Source of the DNA: CAZYFH01 sp965249175 | GTDB lineage: Bacteria; Acidobacteriota; Vicinamibacteria; Vicinamibacterales; UBA8438 | NCBI GenBank assembly: GCA_965249175.1 | Contig: OZ252227.1 | Span: 6,448,001-6,512,000, forward strand | Length of the DNA stretch: 64,000 nucleotides | Direction: 5' to 3' | In this document: one piece after another, positions 45,212-54,584 of the stretch | How positions within the stretch are numbered: position 1 is the first letter of the stretch | Layout: every line of letters begins with the position of its first letter | Program-made: the position numbers and the translations under genes | The notes under the pieces: generated by a model | What the model was told of the DNA's origin: nothing | Database searches by the model: none | Seen by the model: only the letters and a program-made list of their open reading frames with translations

Positions 45212-46228
45212 ATGGGACAGGACTTGTCGTTTCGTGGATGCCGTCGCGTGGCTGTCATTGTCGCTGTAGGGGTGGCCGTTGCCGTGCCCGTGGCGGGCCA
45301 GAACCCGGCAGCGGGGCCACAGGCGTCGATCAGCTCGACGGCGCCCCGCACCGCTGACGGTCATCCGGATCTTCGGGGCGTATGGTTCTTCGGTACGTTG
45401 ACGCCCCTCCAGCGACCCGACGACCTGGCCGGGCGAACGCATCTCACGGACGAAGAGATTGCGGCGATTGAAGAAAGGGCCGGAAATCGGCCGCAGTTCT
45501 TTGGACTGTTTGGGGACACCTCGAGGTACGCCTTCGACAAGCGGACCTCACTCATCGTGGATCCGGCCGACGGGAAGGTTCCTGCGCGGACGCCTGCTGG
45601 AGAAAAGCGACAAGCCGAGCGCGACGCGGCTCGCCGAGCAGCCGCCAACCCCGAGGACCTTCCCGTGTACGAGCGGTGCATCCTCGGGTTCAACGCCGGT
45701 CCCCCGATCATCCCCGCCGGGTACAACCAGTACATCCAGTTGTTCCAGACGCGCGACCACGTCGCGATCCACACCGAGATGGTGCACGACACTCGCATCG
45801 TCCCACTCGATGGACGTCCACATCTGCCTTCCCACGTTCGCCAGTGGAACGGAAGCTCGCGCGGGCGATGGGAAGGGGACACGTTCGTGGTCACGACCAC
45901 GAACTTCAGGAGCGAGGGGACAGGGACCCTGATGCTCGACGGCAACCGGGCCAGGCCCGGCGTCGGATGGTCGCCCGACGAGAACCTGACGCTCGTCGAG
46001 CGCTTCACGCGCGTGGACCCCGACACGCTGATCTACGAGTGGACGATCACCGATCCGACGGTCTGGACGAAGCCCTGGACCGTGTCCATCCCCATGGCGC
46101 GGAGCGACCAGCAGCTGTATGAGTACGCCTGCCACGAAGGGAACCACGACATGGGGAACATTCTGGCCGGCGAGCGGAATCTCGAGGCAGAGGATGCAGC
46201 GAGCGGGGCGGAGGGGAATCCACGCTGA
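45212..46228 (+). CDS. Secreted protein of unknown function, paralogue of 4969-5991
   Basis: ATG 45212 after GAGGAG; signal peptide VAVIVAVGVAVAVPVAG. The motifs DGHPDLRGVW, LIVDPADGKVP, YERCILGF, PLDGRPHLPSHVRQW, RWEGDTFVV and the terminal YACHEGNHDM are shared with the paralogue. Length is 338 residues. Probably periplasmic; no catalytic residues known. Confidence 0.75.
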   Translation: MGQDLSFRGCRRVAVIVAVGVAVAVPVAGQNPAAGPQASISSTAPRTADGHPDLRGVWFFGTLTPLQRPDDLAGRTHLTDEEIAAIEERAGNRPQFFGLFGDTSRYAFDKRTSLIVDPADGKVPARTPAGEKRQAERDAARRAAANPEDLPVYERCILGFNAGPPIIPAGYNQYIQLFQTRDHVAIHTEMVHDTRIVPLDGRPHLPSHVRQWNGSSRGRWEGDTFVVTTTNFRSEGTGTLMLDGNRARPGVGWSPDENLTLVERFTRVDPDTLIYEWTITDPTVWTKPWTVSIPMARSDQQLYEYACHEGNHDMGNILAGERNLEAEDAASGAEGNPR

Positions 46229-46519
46229 CTGAGGCCAGCGGGATCGACTCACCCGATACCACTCACGCAGCATCGGAAGCAGCGTGGGGATAGCATGACG
46301 TAGCGATCCTCGTGTGGCGCCGTGGAGCAACGCCGCTGCCGGCGCGGCCCACGTCTTCCGGCGCACCGCGTTGGGGCGTCGTCAGCGCCGGCGTGGCGCA
46401 AGCGTTCACCGGCTTCTCGGAGCTGGCGATGAGCATGAGCATGCCCCGAGCGTTGTGCTGTTGGCCTGGATGATTGCCGTTGGGCTCAGGATGTGGCGTC
46501 AGGAGGCGGCGCAGCAGTC

Positions 46520-46616
46520 ATGGCCCTAGAAGTCGGCTCCCGCCTCGGCCATGACGACGTCACCGCCCTCATCGGCGAAGGCGGCATGGGGCAGGTCTAT
46601 CGCTCGGCCCGTATGC
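46520..46616 (+). pseudogene. Kinase N-terminal head (28 codons)
   Basis: MALEVGSRLGHDDVTALIGEGGMGQVYR matches the first 28 codons of the kinase at 5995 closely in DNA. Then the sequence changes to the 72-bp repeat and folD debris. The frame runs on to 46765 without meaning. The gap 46229-46519 before it has no convincing gene. Confidence 0.75.
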
Positions 46617-46688
46617 TCGAGGGCGGTCGAAGCGGGGGGCAGGGGGGCAGTCTGGTGATCGGGGGGCTTCTAGAACCGGCTATCGTCC
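46617..46688 (+). repeat. 72-bp repeat, copy 1
   Basis: It matches 50631-50702 with about four differences. It begins TCGAGGGCGGTCGA and ends CCGGCTATCGTCC. Read on the minus strand it gives VLEAPRSPD..., somewhat like the start of the membrane protein at 28445. Confidence 0.75.
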
Positions 46689-47041
46689 AAAGACCGCCGA
46701 GTTGGCGGCGGTGGCGGCGATGGCCGATATTCTCGTCGCCGCCATCGGACGACCGGCGTTCGTGACGCCGGCGTTCGTCAAACCGGGCGCGACGGTGATC
46801 GACGTCGGCACGAACGCGCTGACCGACCGTGACCAGGTGGCCGAGATCTTCGGGGTCGGGTCGAAGAAGATGGTGGCGTTCGACAAGCGCGGCCGCGTGC
46901 TGTCCGGGGACGTGCATCCAGCAGTCGCGTCGGTCGCGGGCGCGCCTCACGCCGGTCCCCGGCGGGGTCGGGCCGCTGACGATCGCCATGCTCCGGTCCA
47001 ACACGGTCACCGCGGCAGAGGCACGACTGGGCGCTCGCTGA
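46689..47041 (+). pseudogene. folD: folD C-terminal fragment, frameshifted
   Basis: KTAELAAVAAMADILVAAIG, VIDVGTNAL and VLSGDV are from the NADP-binding half of methylenetetrahydrofolate dehydrogenase/cyclohydrolase. A frame change near 46950 is needed to reach LTPVPGGVGPLTIAMLRSNT, the family's signature end. The N-terminal half is missing. Confidence 0.8.
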
Positions 47042-47268
47042 CCGCGCAAGCTGGTCGCGTGCGGCAACCGCGAACCCCCGCCGCCGGGGCCGCGTGTATC
47101 GCTCCGATCAGCCGGGTCGTACGGCCTCGCTCCTGATCTATACCTGCCCGCGATGGCGCTCCCCGGTGCGAGCGTCTGGCCCCGTATGACGACGTATCCA
47201 GACGGATGTCCTGGGTGCCGCGGTTCCAACATTGTGTTCAACGGCGCTTGGGCGACACTCTCCGCACA

Positions 47269-47841
47269 ATGAACTCCACGTCGCTCGAACGTATCGACGG
47301 TTGCACGACAGTGCCCGTGCGCCCCAATTCAGACAACCGTGGATGCCTGTTCGAGATTTTTCGCGAGGAATGGCCAGGTGCCTTCAAGACGGTGCAGTGG
47401 AACGCATGTGTATCGCGCACCGGCGTGATGCGCGGTGTGCACGTTCACGCCGACTACGACGAGTTCTACACGCTCCCCGTTGGCCGCGTCTTCCTCGCCC
47501 TTCGCGATATACGCCGGGCGTCACCGACCTTCGGCAACAGCGTCGGCGTCGAATGGTCGGCGGCCGACAAATGTGCTGTTCCAGTGCCTGCCGGAGTCGC
47601 CCACGCAGTTTGTTTTCTGGAGGACTCCGTACTTGCGTTCGGGCTCAGCGGCTACTGGACACGTGAGTTGGACGTGGTCGGCTGCCGATGGGACGAACTC
47701 GATCCGGCCCTGCAGTGGCCGATGGAACCCGCAGTGCTCTCGCGTCGCGATTCGGGGACAGGGTCGTTTACTGAGATGGTCGCCAAGTACGAACCCGTAT
47801 CCGCGTCGCTAGCCGAGCGCGCCACGCCCGCGCGCGCGTAG
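47269..47841 (+). CDS. dTDP-sugar 3,5-epimerase-like cupin protein
   Basis: ATG 47269 (MNSTSLERIDGC). The 190-residue protein has RGCLFEIFREEWPG, VMRGVHVHADYDEFYTL and VPAGVAHAVCFLEDS, the RmlC cupin pattern with a conserved His pair. It stands before a glycosyltransferase, so it may belong to a lost sugar-polymer cluster. Confidence 0.78.
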   Translation: MNSTSLERIDGCTTVPVRPNSDNRGCLFEIFREEWPGAFKTVQWNACVSRTGVMRGVHVHADYDEFYTLPVGRVFLALRDIRRASPTFGNSVGVEWSAADKCAVPVPAGVAHAVCFLEDSVLAFGLSGYWTRELDVVGCRWDELDPALQWPMEPAVLSRRDSGTGSFTEMVAKYEPVSASLAERATPARA

Positions 47842-48350
47842 TCGGCGCCGCCGGGGCGGAGGCAGGCTATTGACTCCAGCGGTGTCTGTCGTCATCGCCA
47901 CGTACAACAGAAGTCGGGTCCTACGGCACGCGATCCAGAGCGTGCGTGGCTCGTCGTTCACCGACTGGGAACTCATCGTCGTCGGCGACGCGTGCACCGA
48001 CGATACGGCTGAGTGCGTGGCGTCCTTCGGCGATACACGAATCCGGTTTGTCAATCTGACAGGTCGCTGCGGTGATCAATCCGAGCCCAACAACCATGGC
48101 GTAGCTCTATCGGGCGGACGATATGTGGCGTTCTTGAACCATGACGATCTGTATCTGCCCGACCACCTTGGTACGTGCGTAGCTGAAGTGGAGTCGGGCG
48201 ACGCTGATTTTGTGTGGGGGGCATGCGCCATGGTTACTCCCAACGCTGAATCTGGGAGCGGAGATCGCCCATGTAAGTTTGAGTTCACCGGTGTACCACC
48301 CACCTCCGGGTATTCGCCACTGTGTTTTTCCTGCGCATCGTCTTGGGTGT

Positions 48351-49785
48351 GAGATATAACCAGAAGTTGTGGATCGGCAGTCTGAAGAAGGCGGCGTATC
48401 CTTTCGCGTGAGCAACGCGAAAACTCCGGCTGGCAGGCCGGTGAAAGGAGCCGCCACCCATGCTGAAGGTACTCGACAACGATGGAGCAGACAACGAAGT
48501 TCCGCCGGAAGAGCGCGGTGCGCAGACGGTGGACGAGCTGGCCCGGGAGGGAGCCCGGCGGATGTTGATGACGGCCCTGGCGGTGGAGGTCGGGCAGTAC
48601 ATCGAGGCCCACGGCGAGGAGCGGGACGCGCGGGGACGCCGGCTGGTCGTTCGGAATGGTCGGGCCCAGGCGCGGAAGGTGACGTGCGGGGCAGGTACGC
48701 TCGAGGTGCATGCTCCTCGGGTGAACGACAAAAGGGTCAACGGCGCGGGCCAGCGGGAGCGGTTCACGAGTCGGATCTTGCCCCCCTACATGCGTCGCTC
48801 GCCCAAGGTGGCGGAGGTGCTGCCGATCCTCTATCTGCGCGGTCTGTCGACGGGCGATTTCCGCGAAGCGCTGCCGGTGCTATTGGGGGATGACGCGGCC
48901 GGCCTCAGCGCGACCAACATCGCGCGCCTCACGGCGGTGTGGGAAGAGGACTACCGGCGGTTCCGCCAGCGGGACCTGGCCGATCGTGACTACGTGTACG
49001 TGTGGGTCGACGGCATCCATTTCAACATCCGGCTCGAGGACGATCGGCTCTGTACGCTGGTGATCATCGGCGTACGGCCCGATGGGACCAAGAAGCTCGT
49101 GGCCCTGGAGGACGGCTACCGCGAGAGCACCGACAGCTGGGCGACGGTGCTGCGGGACCTCCAGCGGCGCGGCATGCGGGCCCCGGTGGGGGCGGTCGGC
49201 GACGGCGCCCTGGGTTTCTGGGCGGCCGTGCGCGACGTGTGGCCGGACACGCGAGAGCTCCGCGACTGGTGTCACAAGATGGGCAACGTGCTCGACAAAT
49301 TGCCAAAGCGATTACAGCCGAAAGCGAAGCGCGCGCTCCGCGAGATCATGTACGCCGAGACGCGGGCACACGCCGAGGAGGCCATGGACGTCTTCATCGC
49401 CGAGTACGAGGCCAAGTACCCGAAGGCGGCGGCGTGCCTGGACGCAGACCGCGACCGCCTCCTCACGCACTTTGCCCTGCCAGCTGAGCATTGGCAGCAC
49501 GTGCGCACGAGCAACGTCATCGAGTCGCCATTCGCCACGGTCCGACTCCGGCAGCGCGTGACCAAAGGCGCGGGCTCGCGCACCAAGGGCCTGTTGATGG
49601 CCTACAAGCTGCTCGAGATGGCACAGCAGCGCTGGCGTCGGCTCAATGGCGCGCATCTGCTGCCACTCGTCCGCGCCGGCGTGACGTTCATTGACGGGGT
49701 ACAGCAGGAGCGAAACAACGAGGGAGATCGGAAGGTGGCCGCCTGATCACGCTGATGACCGATCCACAACATTTGACAATATCTC
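48351..49785 (+). mobile_element. IS256-family element, copy B
   Basis: 1435 bp, ends GAGATATAACC and GACAATATCTC; the 9-bp target CTTGGGTGT is duplicated at 48342-48350 and 49786-49794. Confidence 0.95.
48460..49746 (+). CDS. IS256-family transposase, copy B
   Basis: 428 residues, identical in protein sequence to copies A and C, on the opposite strand to them in this window. Catalytic motifs as in copy A. Intact. Confidence 0.95.
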   Translation: MLKVLDNDGADNEVPPEERGAQTVDELAREGARRMLMTALAVEVGQYIEAHGEERDARGRRLVVRNGRAQARKVTCGAGTLEVHAPRVNDKRVNGAGQRERFTSRILPPYMRRSPKVAEVLPILYLRGLSTGDFREALPVLLGDDAAGLSATNIARLTAVWEEDYRRFRQRDLADRDYVYVWVDGIHFNIRLEDDRLCTLVIIGVRPDGTKKLVALEDGYRESTDSWATVLRDLQRRGMRAPVGAVGDGALGFWAAVRDVWPDTRELRDWCHKMGNVLDKLPKRLQPKAKRALREIMYAETRAHAEEAMDVFIAEYEAKYPKAAACLDADRDRLLTHFALPAEHWQHVRTSNVIESPFATVRLRQRVTKGAGSRTKGLLMAYKLLEMAQQRWRRLNGAHLLPLVRAGVTFIDGVQQERNNEGDRKVAA

Positions 49786-50282
49786 CTTGGGTGTTCCGGC
49801 GAAGCTTGGCGGATCGTGTCGGACCATGGCTGACAGCGGCTCGGCTTTATGTGGAGCCGTCACAGCATTGGCTGTTTGGAGCCTGGAAGTCCGGCGCAAA
49901 ACTGCGGTTCGTGCCAGTCGTTAGTGTGATTCTTGTGCCGGCGGCCCGAAGGGCGGGCAGCTACGCTCGGCGTGAGAGTCCTGAGCACGAGTGGGTCGCA
50001 CGATTGCTCGAGGACGACGCACGATTCCGTGAGCATGTGCTGTTGGAGGCGGCCATGAACGAAGCGCGGCAACACGCCAGCGACGCCTACGATCGACCCT
50101 CGCGAGCCTTGAGGCGACTGCTGCTGTGGCCCGTGTACGCACAGCTTATTGCGCTGGGTATTCATCCACGTGCTCTTACCTATGTCATATTATTCGGGTT
50201 CCGCGGCAGGGCTATCCGGCTGCACAGCAAACTCACTGGCGCGTTGAGACGATAGTCCGCACGCACGACACGAGCTGGAACG

Positions 50283-50590
50283 TCAACGGATGTACCCGAG
50301 CGACCGGAGTCGGTCCAGGACCTCCTCAGATGCGTCAGTCTCGTCGGAAGGAGCATCGTCCCTGTGGACGGCGCGCGGTCCCATGAGCGCCTGCAGGCCA
50401 GCCGTTCGGTCGGGGTAGGTATCAGACAGCTCGTGTTGCTCCTCGGGGTCCGTGACAAGATCGTAAAGTTCCGTACGTCCGCGATCGTCCTCGATCAGTT
50501 TCCATCCCTCTATCTCTATCGAGCGCAGCTCTCGGGCGAATCGCTCGTCAGCACGCGTCTGGGCCCGTGAGGGAAAGGACCAGGCACGTA
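50283..50590 (-). pseudogene. Sulfatase-family C-terminal fragment
   Basis: The minus-strand frame without a start reads SIEIEGWKLIEDDRGRTELYDLVTDPEE...ELSDTYPDR and ends VLDRLRSLGYIR, the standard tail of sulfatase/phosphonate hydrolase proteins. Only about 100 residues remain. It is bounded by the glycosyltransferase and the 72-bp repeat. Confidence 0.72.
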
Positions 50591-50630
50591 GGGGCCCCGG
50601 TGGCGCCTCTGGCGGTCGCCCGTCCAGCTG

Positions 50631-50702
50631 TCGAGGGCGGTCGAGGCGGGGGTCAGGAGGGCAGTCTGGTGATCGGGGGGCTTCTAAAACCGGCTATCGT
50701 CC
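50631..50702 (+). repeat. 72-bp repeat, copy 2
   Basis: Direct copy of 46617-46688. As in copy 1, it lies exactly at the junction of two unrelated gene fragments, here a sulfatase tail and an SRPBCC protein. Confidence 0.75.
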
Positions 50703-50717
50703 CATCTTGAGGAAAGA

Positions 50718-51184
50718 TTGCGTGGATTTAGTGGAGCAACCTTCGAACTGAGACACTACCAAAGGTTCGATAAGAAGCTTGAGAACACTAAGTATATTGG
50801 CGCGTCTCCGTCGATCGTTTGGAAGGCTACGGAAGACGTCGAGCGGTGGCCACAGTGGACTGCAAGTGTTGAAACGGTGAGGCGCTTGGACGACGGACAA
50901 TTCGATGTCGGGAGCAAGGTGCGTATCAAACAACCTGGCCTCCCAGAAACCGAGTGGCGTGTGACGGCGCTGACGCGTGGCGACGGCTCTACGTGGGAGA
51001 CCCGAATTCGCGGTATGCGTGTGATTGCCTCGCATGAACTCACACCGTCGGGAGCCGGAACGCGGAGCGTCCTGCGCATCGAAACGCTCGGGGGGCAGTG
51101 CTCATGTGGCCGCTAATCCGCCCTTCTTTGCGAAAGTCGCTTGAAAAAGAGAACGTAGGTCTCAAGACCACATGTGAGGCGTGA
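50718..51184 (+). pseudogene. SRPBCC/polyketide-cyclase-like protein, frameshifted
   Basis: NTKYIGASPSIVWKATEDVERWPQW and LRIETLG are the family's first and last motifs. In a GGGGGG run near 51095 the frame ends early at 51116; a one-base shift continues LMWPLIRPSLRKSLEKENVGLK to 51184. The true start is unclear. A simple polymerase slip may explain it. Confidence 0.7.
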
Positions 51185-51439
51185 CGATCTCGGCCCGAAG
51201 TCGATAGCCGTGTTAGAGGGGGCAAACGCCTGGCCATCTGCCCACTCTGTTAGGGAGCCTCTCAAGTCGGCAATCTGCGCTGTAGACGATTTCATCGGCC
51301 CACCATAGGACTGGCGGGCGCCGACGAGCGGGTCGCCCTCCCTATGCCCCCGGGACGGCGCGGTCTCGACCAGTTCGAGCACCAGCGCCCTGGTGCCTTC
51401 GGCTTCTTCCAGCCCGTAGATGTGCCCGATGCTCGGATG

Positions 51440-52874
51440 GAGATATTGTCAAATGTTGTGGATCGGTCATCAGCGTGATCAGGCGGCCACCTTCCGATCT
51501 CCCTCGTTGTTTCGCTCCTGCTGTACCCCGTCAATGAACGTCACGCCGGCGCGGACGAGTGGCAGCAGATGCGCGCCATTGAGCCGACGCCAGCGCTGCT
51601 GTGCCATCTCGAGCAGCTTGTAGGCCATCAACAGGCCCTTGGTGCGCGAGCCCGCGCCTTTGGTCACGCGCTGCCGGAGTCGGACCGTGGCGAATGGCGA
51701 CTCGATGACGTTGCTCGTGCGCACGTGCTGCCAATGCTCAGCTGGCAGGGCAAAGTGCGTGAGGAGGCGGTCGCGGTCTGCGTCCAGGCACGCCGCCGCC
51801 TTCGGGTACTTGGCCTCGTACTCGGCGATGAAGACGTCCATGGCCTCCTCGGCGTGTGCCCGCGTCTCGGCGTACATGATCTCGCGGAGCGCGCGCTTCG
51901 CTTTCGGCTGTAATCGCTTTGGCAATTTGTCGAGCACGTTGCCCATCTTGTGACACCAGTCGCGGAGCTCTCGCGTGTCCGGCCACACGTCGCGCACGGC
52001 CGCCCAGAAACCCAGGGCGCCGTCGCCGACCGCCCCCACCGGGGCCCGCATGCCGCGCCGCTGGAGGTCCCGCAGCACCGTCGCCCAGCTGTCGGTGCTC
52101 TCGCGGTAGCCGTCCTCCAGGGCCACGAGCTTCTTGGTCCCATCGGGCCGTACGCCGATGATCACCAGCGTACAGAGCCGATCGTCCTCGAGCCGGATGT
52201 TGAAATGGATGCCGTCGACCCACACGTACACGTAGTCACGATCGGCCAGGTCCCGCTGGCGGAACCGCCGGTAGTCCTCTTCCCACACCGCCGTGAGGCG
52301 CGCGATGTTGGTCGCGCTGAGGCCGGCCGCGTCATCCCCCAATAGCACCGGCAGCGCTTCGCGGAAATCGCCCGTCGACAGACCGCGCAGATAGAGGATC
52401 GGCAGCACCTCCGCCACCTTGGGCGAGCGACGCATGTAGGGGGGCAAGATCCGACTCGTGAACCGCTCCCGCTGGCCCGCGCCGTTGACCCTTTTGTCGT
52501 TCACCCGAGGAGCATGCACCTCGAGCGTACCTGCCCCGCACGTCACCTTCCGCGCCTGGGCCCGACCATTCCGAACGACCAGCCGGCGTCCCCGCGCGTC
52601 CCGCTCCTCGCCGTGGGCCTCGATGTACTGCCCGACCTCCACCGCCAGGGCCGTCATCAACATCCGCCGGGCTCCCTCCCGGGCCAGCTCGTCCACCGTC
52701 TGCGCACCGCGCTCTTCCGGCGGAACTTCGTTGTCTGCTCCATCGTTGTCGAGTACCTTCAGCATGGGTGGCGGCTCCTTTCACCGGCCTGCCAGCCGGA
52801 GTTTTCGCGTTGCTCACGCGAAAGGATACGCCGCCTTCTTCAGACTGCCGATCCACAACTTCTGGCTATATCTC
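51440..52874 (-). mobile_element. IS256-family element, copy C
   Basis: 1435 bp. TGCTCGGATG is found on both sides (51430-51439 and 52876-52885) with one extra G next to the right end. The end reads GGCTATATCTC, one base different from copy A. Confidence 0.92.
51479..52765 (-). CDS. IS256-family transposase, copy C
   Basis: 428 residues, identical in protein sequence to copies A and B. Catalytic Asp, Asp and Glu are present. Intact. Confidence 0.95.
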   Translation of the reverse strand: MLKVLDNDGADNEVPPEERGAQTVDELAREGARRMLMTALAVEVGQYIEAHGEERDARGRRLVVRNGRAQARKVTCGAGTLEVHAPRVNDKRVNGAGQRERFTSRILPPYMRRSPKVAEVLPILYLRGLSTGDFREALPVLLGDDAAGLSATNIARLTAVWEEDYRRFRQRDLADRDYVYVWVDGIHFNIRLEDDRLCTLVIIGVRPDGTKKLVALEDGYRESTDSWATVLRDLQRRGMRAPVGAVGDGALGFWAAVRDVWPDTRELRDWCHKMGNVLDKLPKRLQPKAKRALREIMYAETRAHAEEAMDVFIAEYEAKYPKAAACLDADRDRLLTHFALPAEHWQHVRTSNVIESPFATVRLRQRVTKGAGSRTKGLLMAYKLLEMAQQRWRRLNGAHLLPLVRAGVTFIDGVQQERNNEGDRKVAA

Positions 52875-53266
52875 GTGCTCGGATGGTTCAGCGAGGCAAG
52901 CACCTTGGCTTCGCGCTCGAAGCGGGCCAGGCGATCGGGATCGGCCGTGAATGCCTCGAACTATAGGAAGTTCAAAAACTCGGGGTACGCGGATCGTCCT
53001 GGTCGAAAAGACGGATCGACTCTATCGAAATTTGAAGGACTGGGTCATGCTGGACGAGCTGGACGTTGAGGTGCATCTGGTCAAAGAAGGCGTCGTTCTG
53101 TCCCGCGAGTCGCGCTCCTCCGAGAAGTTCATGCACGGCATCAAGGTCCTGATGGCCAAGAACTACATCGACAACCTCTCGGAAGAGGCGCGGAAGGGCA
53201 TGGCCGAAAAGGCCGAGCAGGGCCTCTGGCCATCCTACGCGCCGCTCGGCTATCGCAACGTGACGG

Positions 53267-54584
53267 GGTTGTGTGCGTCAAGTTGTGCAAAAGGCGGTCA
53301 TGGCTGAGGTCGGTTAGGCGGCGGTCCTGATGAGCTCCTTCTTCTGCTCCTTTAAGTAATCCATGTTGAGATAACGGTTCTCCTCCAGCCAGCCCTCGTG
53401 GGTCTCGGCGCAGAGCGCGCGAACCAGCCGGAGGCAGCTCGCGGGATCGGGAAAGATGCGGACGACCCGCGTGCGGCGCTTGATCTCCTCGTTGAGCCGT
53501 TCGAGCATGTTCGTCGACTTCAGGTGCTTGTGGTGCTGGCGGGGCAGGCTGTAGAAGTTCAGCGTTTCCCCGATGTTCGCTTCGACCTAGTCGGTGAGCT
53601 TCGGGTAGCGGCGCTCCCAGCGCTGGAGCCACGCGTGGAGGTCCTGCTGGGCTTCTTTGAGATTGCGCCGGTCATAGAGCCAGCGGAGCTCCTGGCGGCA
53701 GTCGTCGTCGGCCTTCCGCGGCAGGTAGTCGAGGGCATTGCGGAGGACGTGCACGTAGCAGCGTTGCCACACCGCCTCGGGCAGCAGCTAACGGACGGCG
53801 CGCTTCAATCCGGCATGGTCGTCCGAGACGACGAACTCCACCCGTGCAGGCCGCGCGTCTTCAGGCCCGTGACGAACGTCTTCCAGCTCGAGCGCGACTC
53901 CCGGTTCGAGAGCTCCACGCCGAGCAGCTGACGGCGCCCTTCCCCGTTGATCCCAATGGCCACGAACACCGCTTGTGCCTGGATCACCCCGTCGAGGCGG
54001 ACCTTCTCGTACCGCGCATCCAGGATGACGTAGGGATAGGCCTCCTCGAGCCGGCGGTGGGCAAAGCGCTGCAGCAGGGCATCCAAACTGCGGTTGATTC
54101 GGCTGACGGTGCTCGCCGAGAGGCCTTCACCTTGCGCGTCGACACGCCCTGGACGTACATCTCGGCCAGCGCGCTCACCAAGGCCTTCTCGGACCGTTGA
54201 TACCGGTCAAACAGCTCGGTCGAGAAGCGGCCCTCGCGGTCGCACGGGACCCGCAGCTCCAACTTCCCGATCCGCGTCACAAGCCCCCGACTGTAGTACC
54301 CCGACCCATAGCCGATGCGCCCCGCCGTCCGTTCGCTGGACCCCGCCCCGAGGGCCTCGGTCATGTCGGCCTCCAGCACCTCCTGGAGCGATTCCTTCAC
54401 CAGTCGCTTCAGCAGCTCGCGGTCGCTGCTGACGAGGGCTTCGATGCGGGAGGTCTTCGCGCTACGCTTGGCCCGAGTGGTCATGGTCTGACTCCTTGTG
54501 AGTGAGGTCGATCTCGTCAATCAACCTCTTGCCATGACCGCTCGTTTTTCTCAAGCGCTTTTGCACACAGGTCGCAACACTACC
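53267..54584 (-). mobile_element. Degenerate IS256-type element, distinct from copies A-C
   Basis: 1318 bp; ends GGTTGTGTGCG and CGCAACACTACC, inverted and imperfect. The 8-bp target CGTGACGG is duplicated at 53259-53266 and 54585-54592. Removal restores the recombinase frame. Confidence 0.85.
53314..54484 (-). pseudogene. IS256-family transposase with several stops and frameshifts
   Basis: ATG 54484 after AAGGAG. The pieces are LVKESLQEVLEADMTEALGA, AEMYVQGVSTRKVK, LEEAYPYVILDARYEKVR (first Asp), VAIGINGEGRRQLLG, CYVHVLRNALDYLP and STNMLERLNEEIKRRTRVVRIF (Glu), spread over three frames with in-frame stops. Not functional. Confidence 0.88.

Larger units (their letters stand above)
47870..50255 (+). 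pseudogene. Family 2 glycosyltransferase split by IS256 copy B
   Basis: TTG 47870 after GGAGGCAGG gives MTPAVSVVIATYNRSRVL, the GT-A start, with FLNHDDLYLPDH (DXD-like). The frame is cut at 48350. Without the IS and one 9-bp duplicate it continues FRRSLADRVGPWL and runs to 50255, 313 residues in total. The C-terminal part has a basic helix that may touch the membrane. Confidence 0.88.
51365..52957 (-). pseudogene. Kinase middle fragment, split by IS256 copy C
   Basis: On the minus strand the pieces on both sides of the IS join to EAFTADPDRLARFEREAKVLASLNHPS|IGHIYGLEEAEGTRALVLELVE. The start with the glycine loop and the catalytic part are both missing. It abuts a headless serine recombinase at about 52960. 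Confidence 0.8.

Noticed and set aside
46314..46529. 71-codon open frame before the kinase head
   Set aside because: It has no ribosome-binding site or family motif, although a hydrophobic stretch may be a relic of a lost gene.
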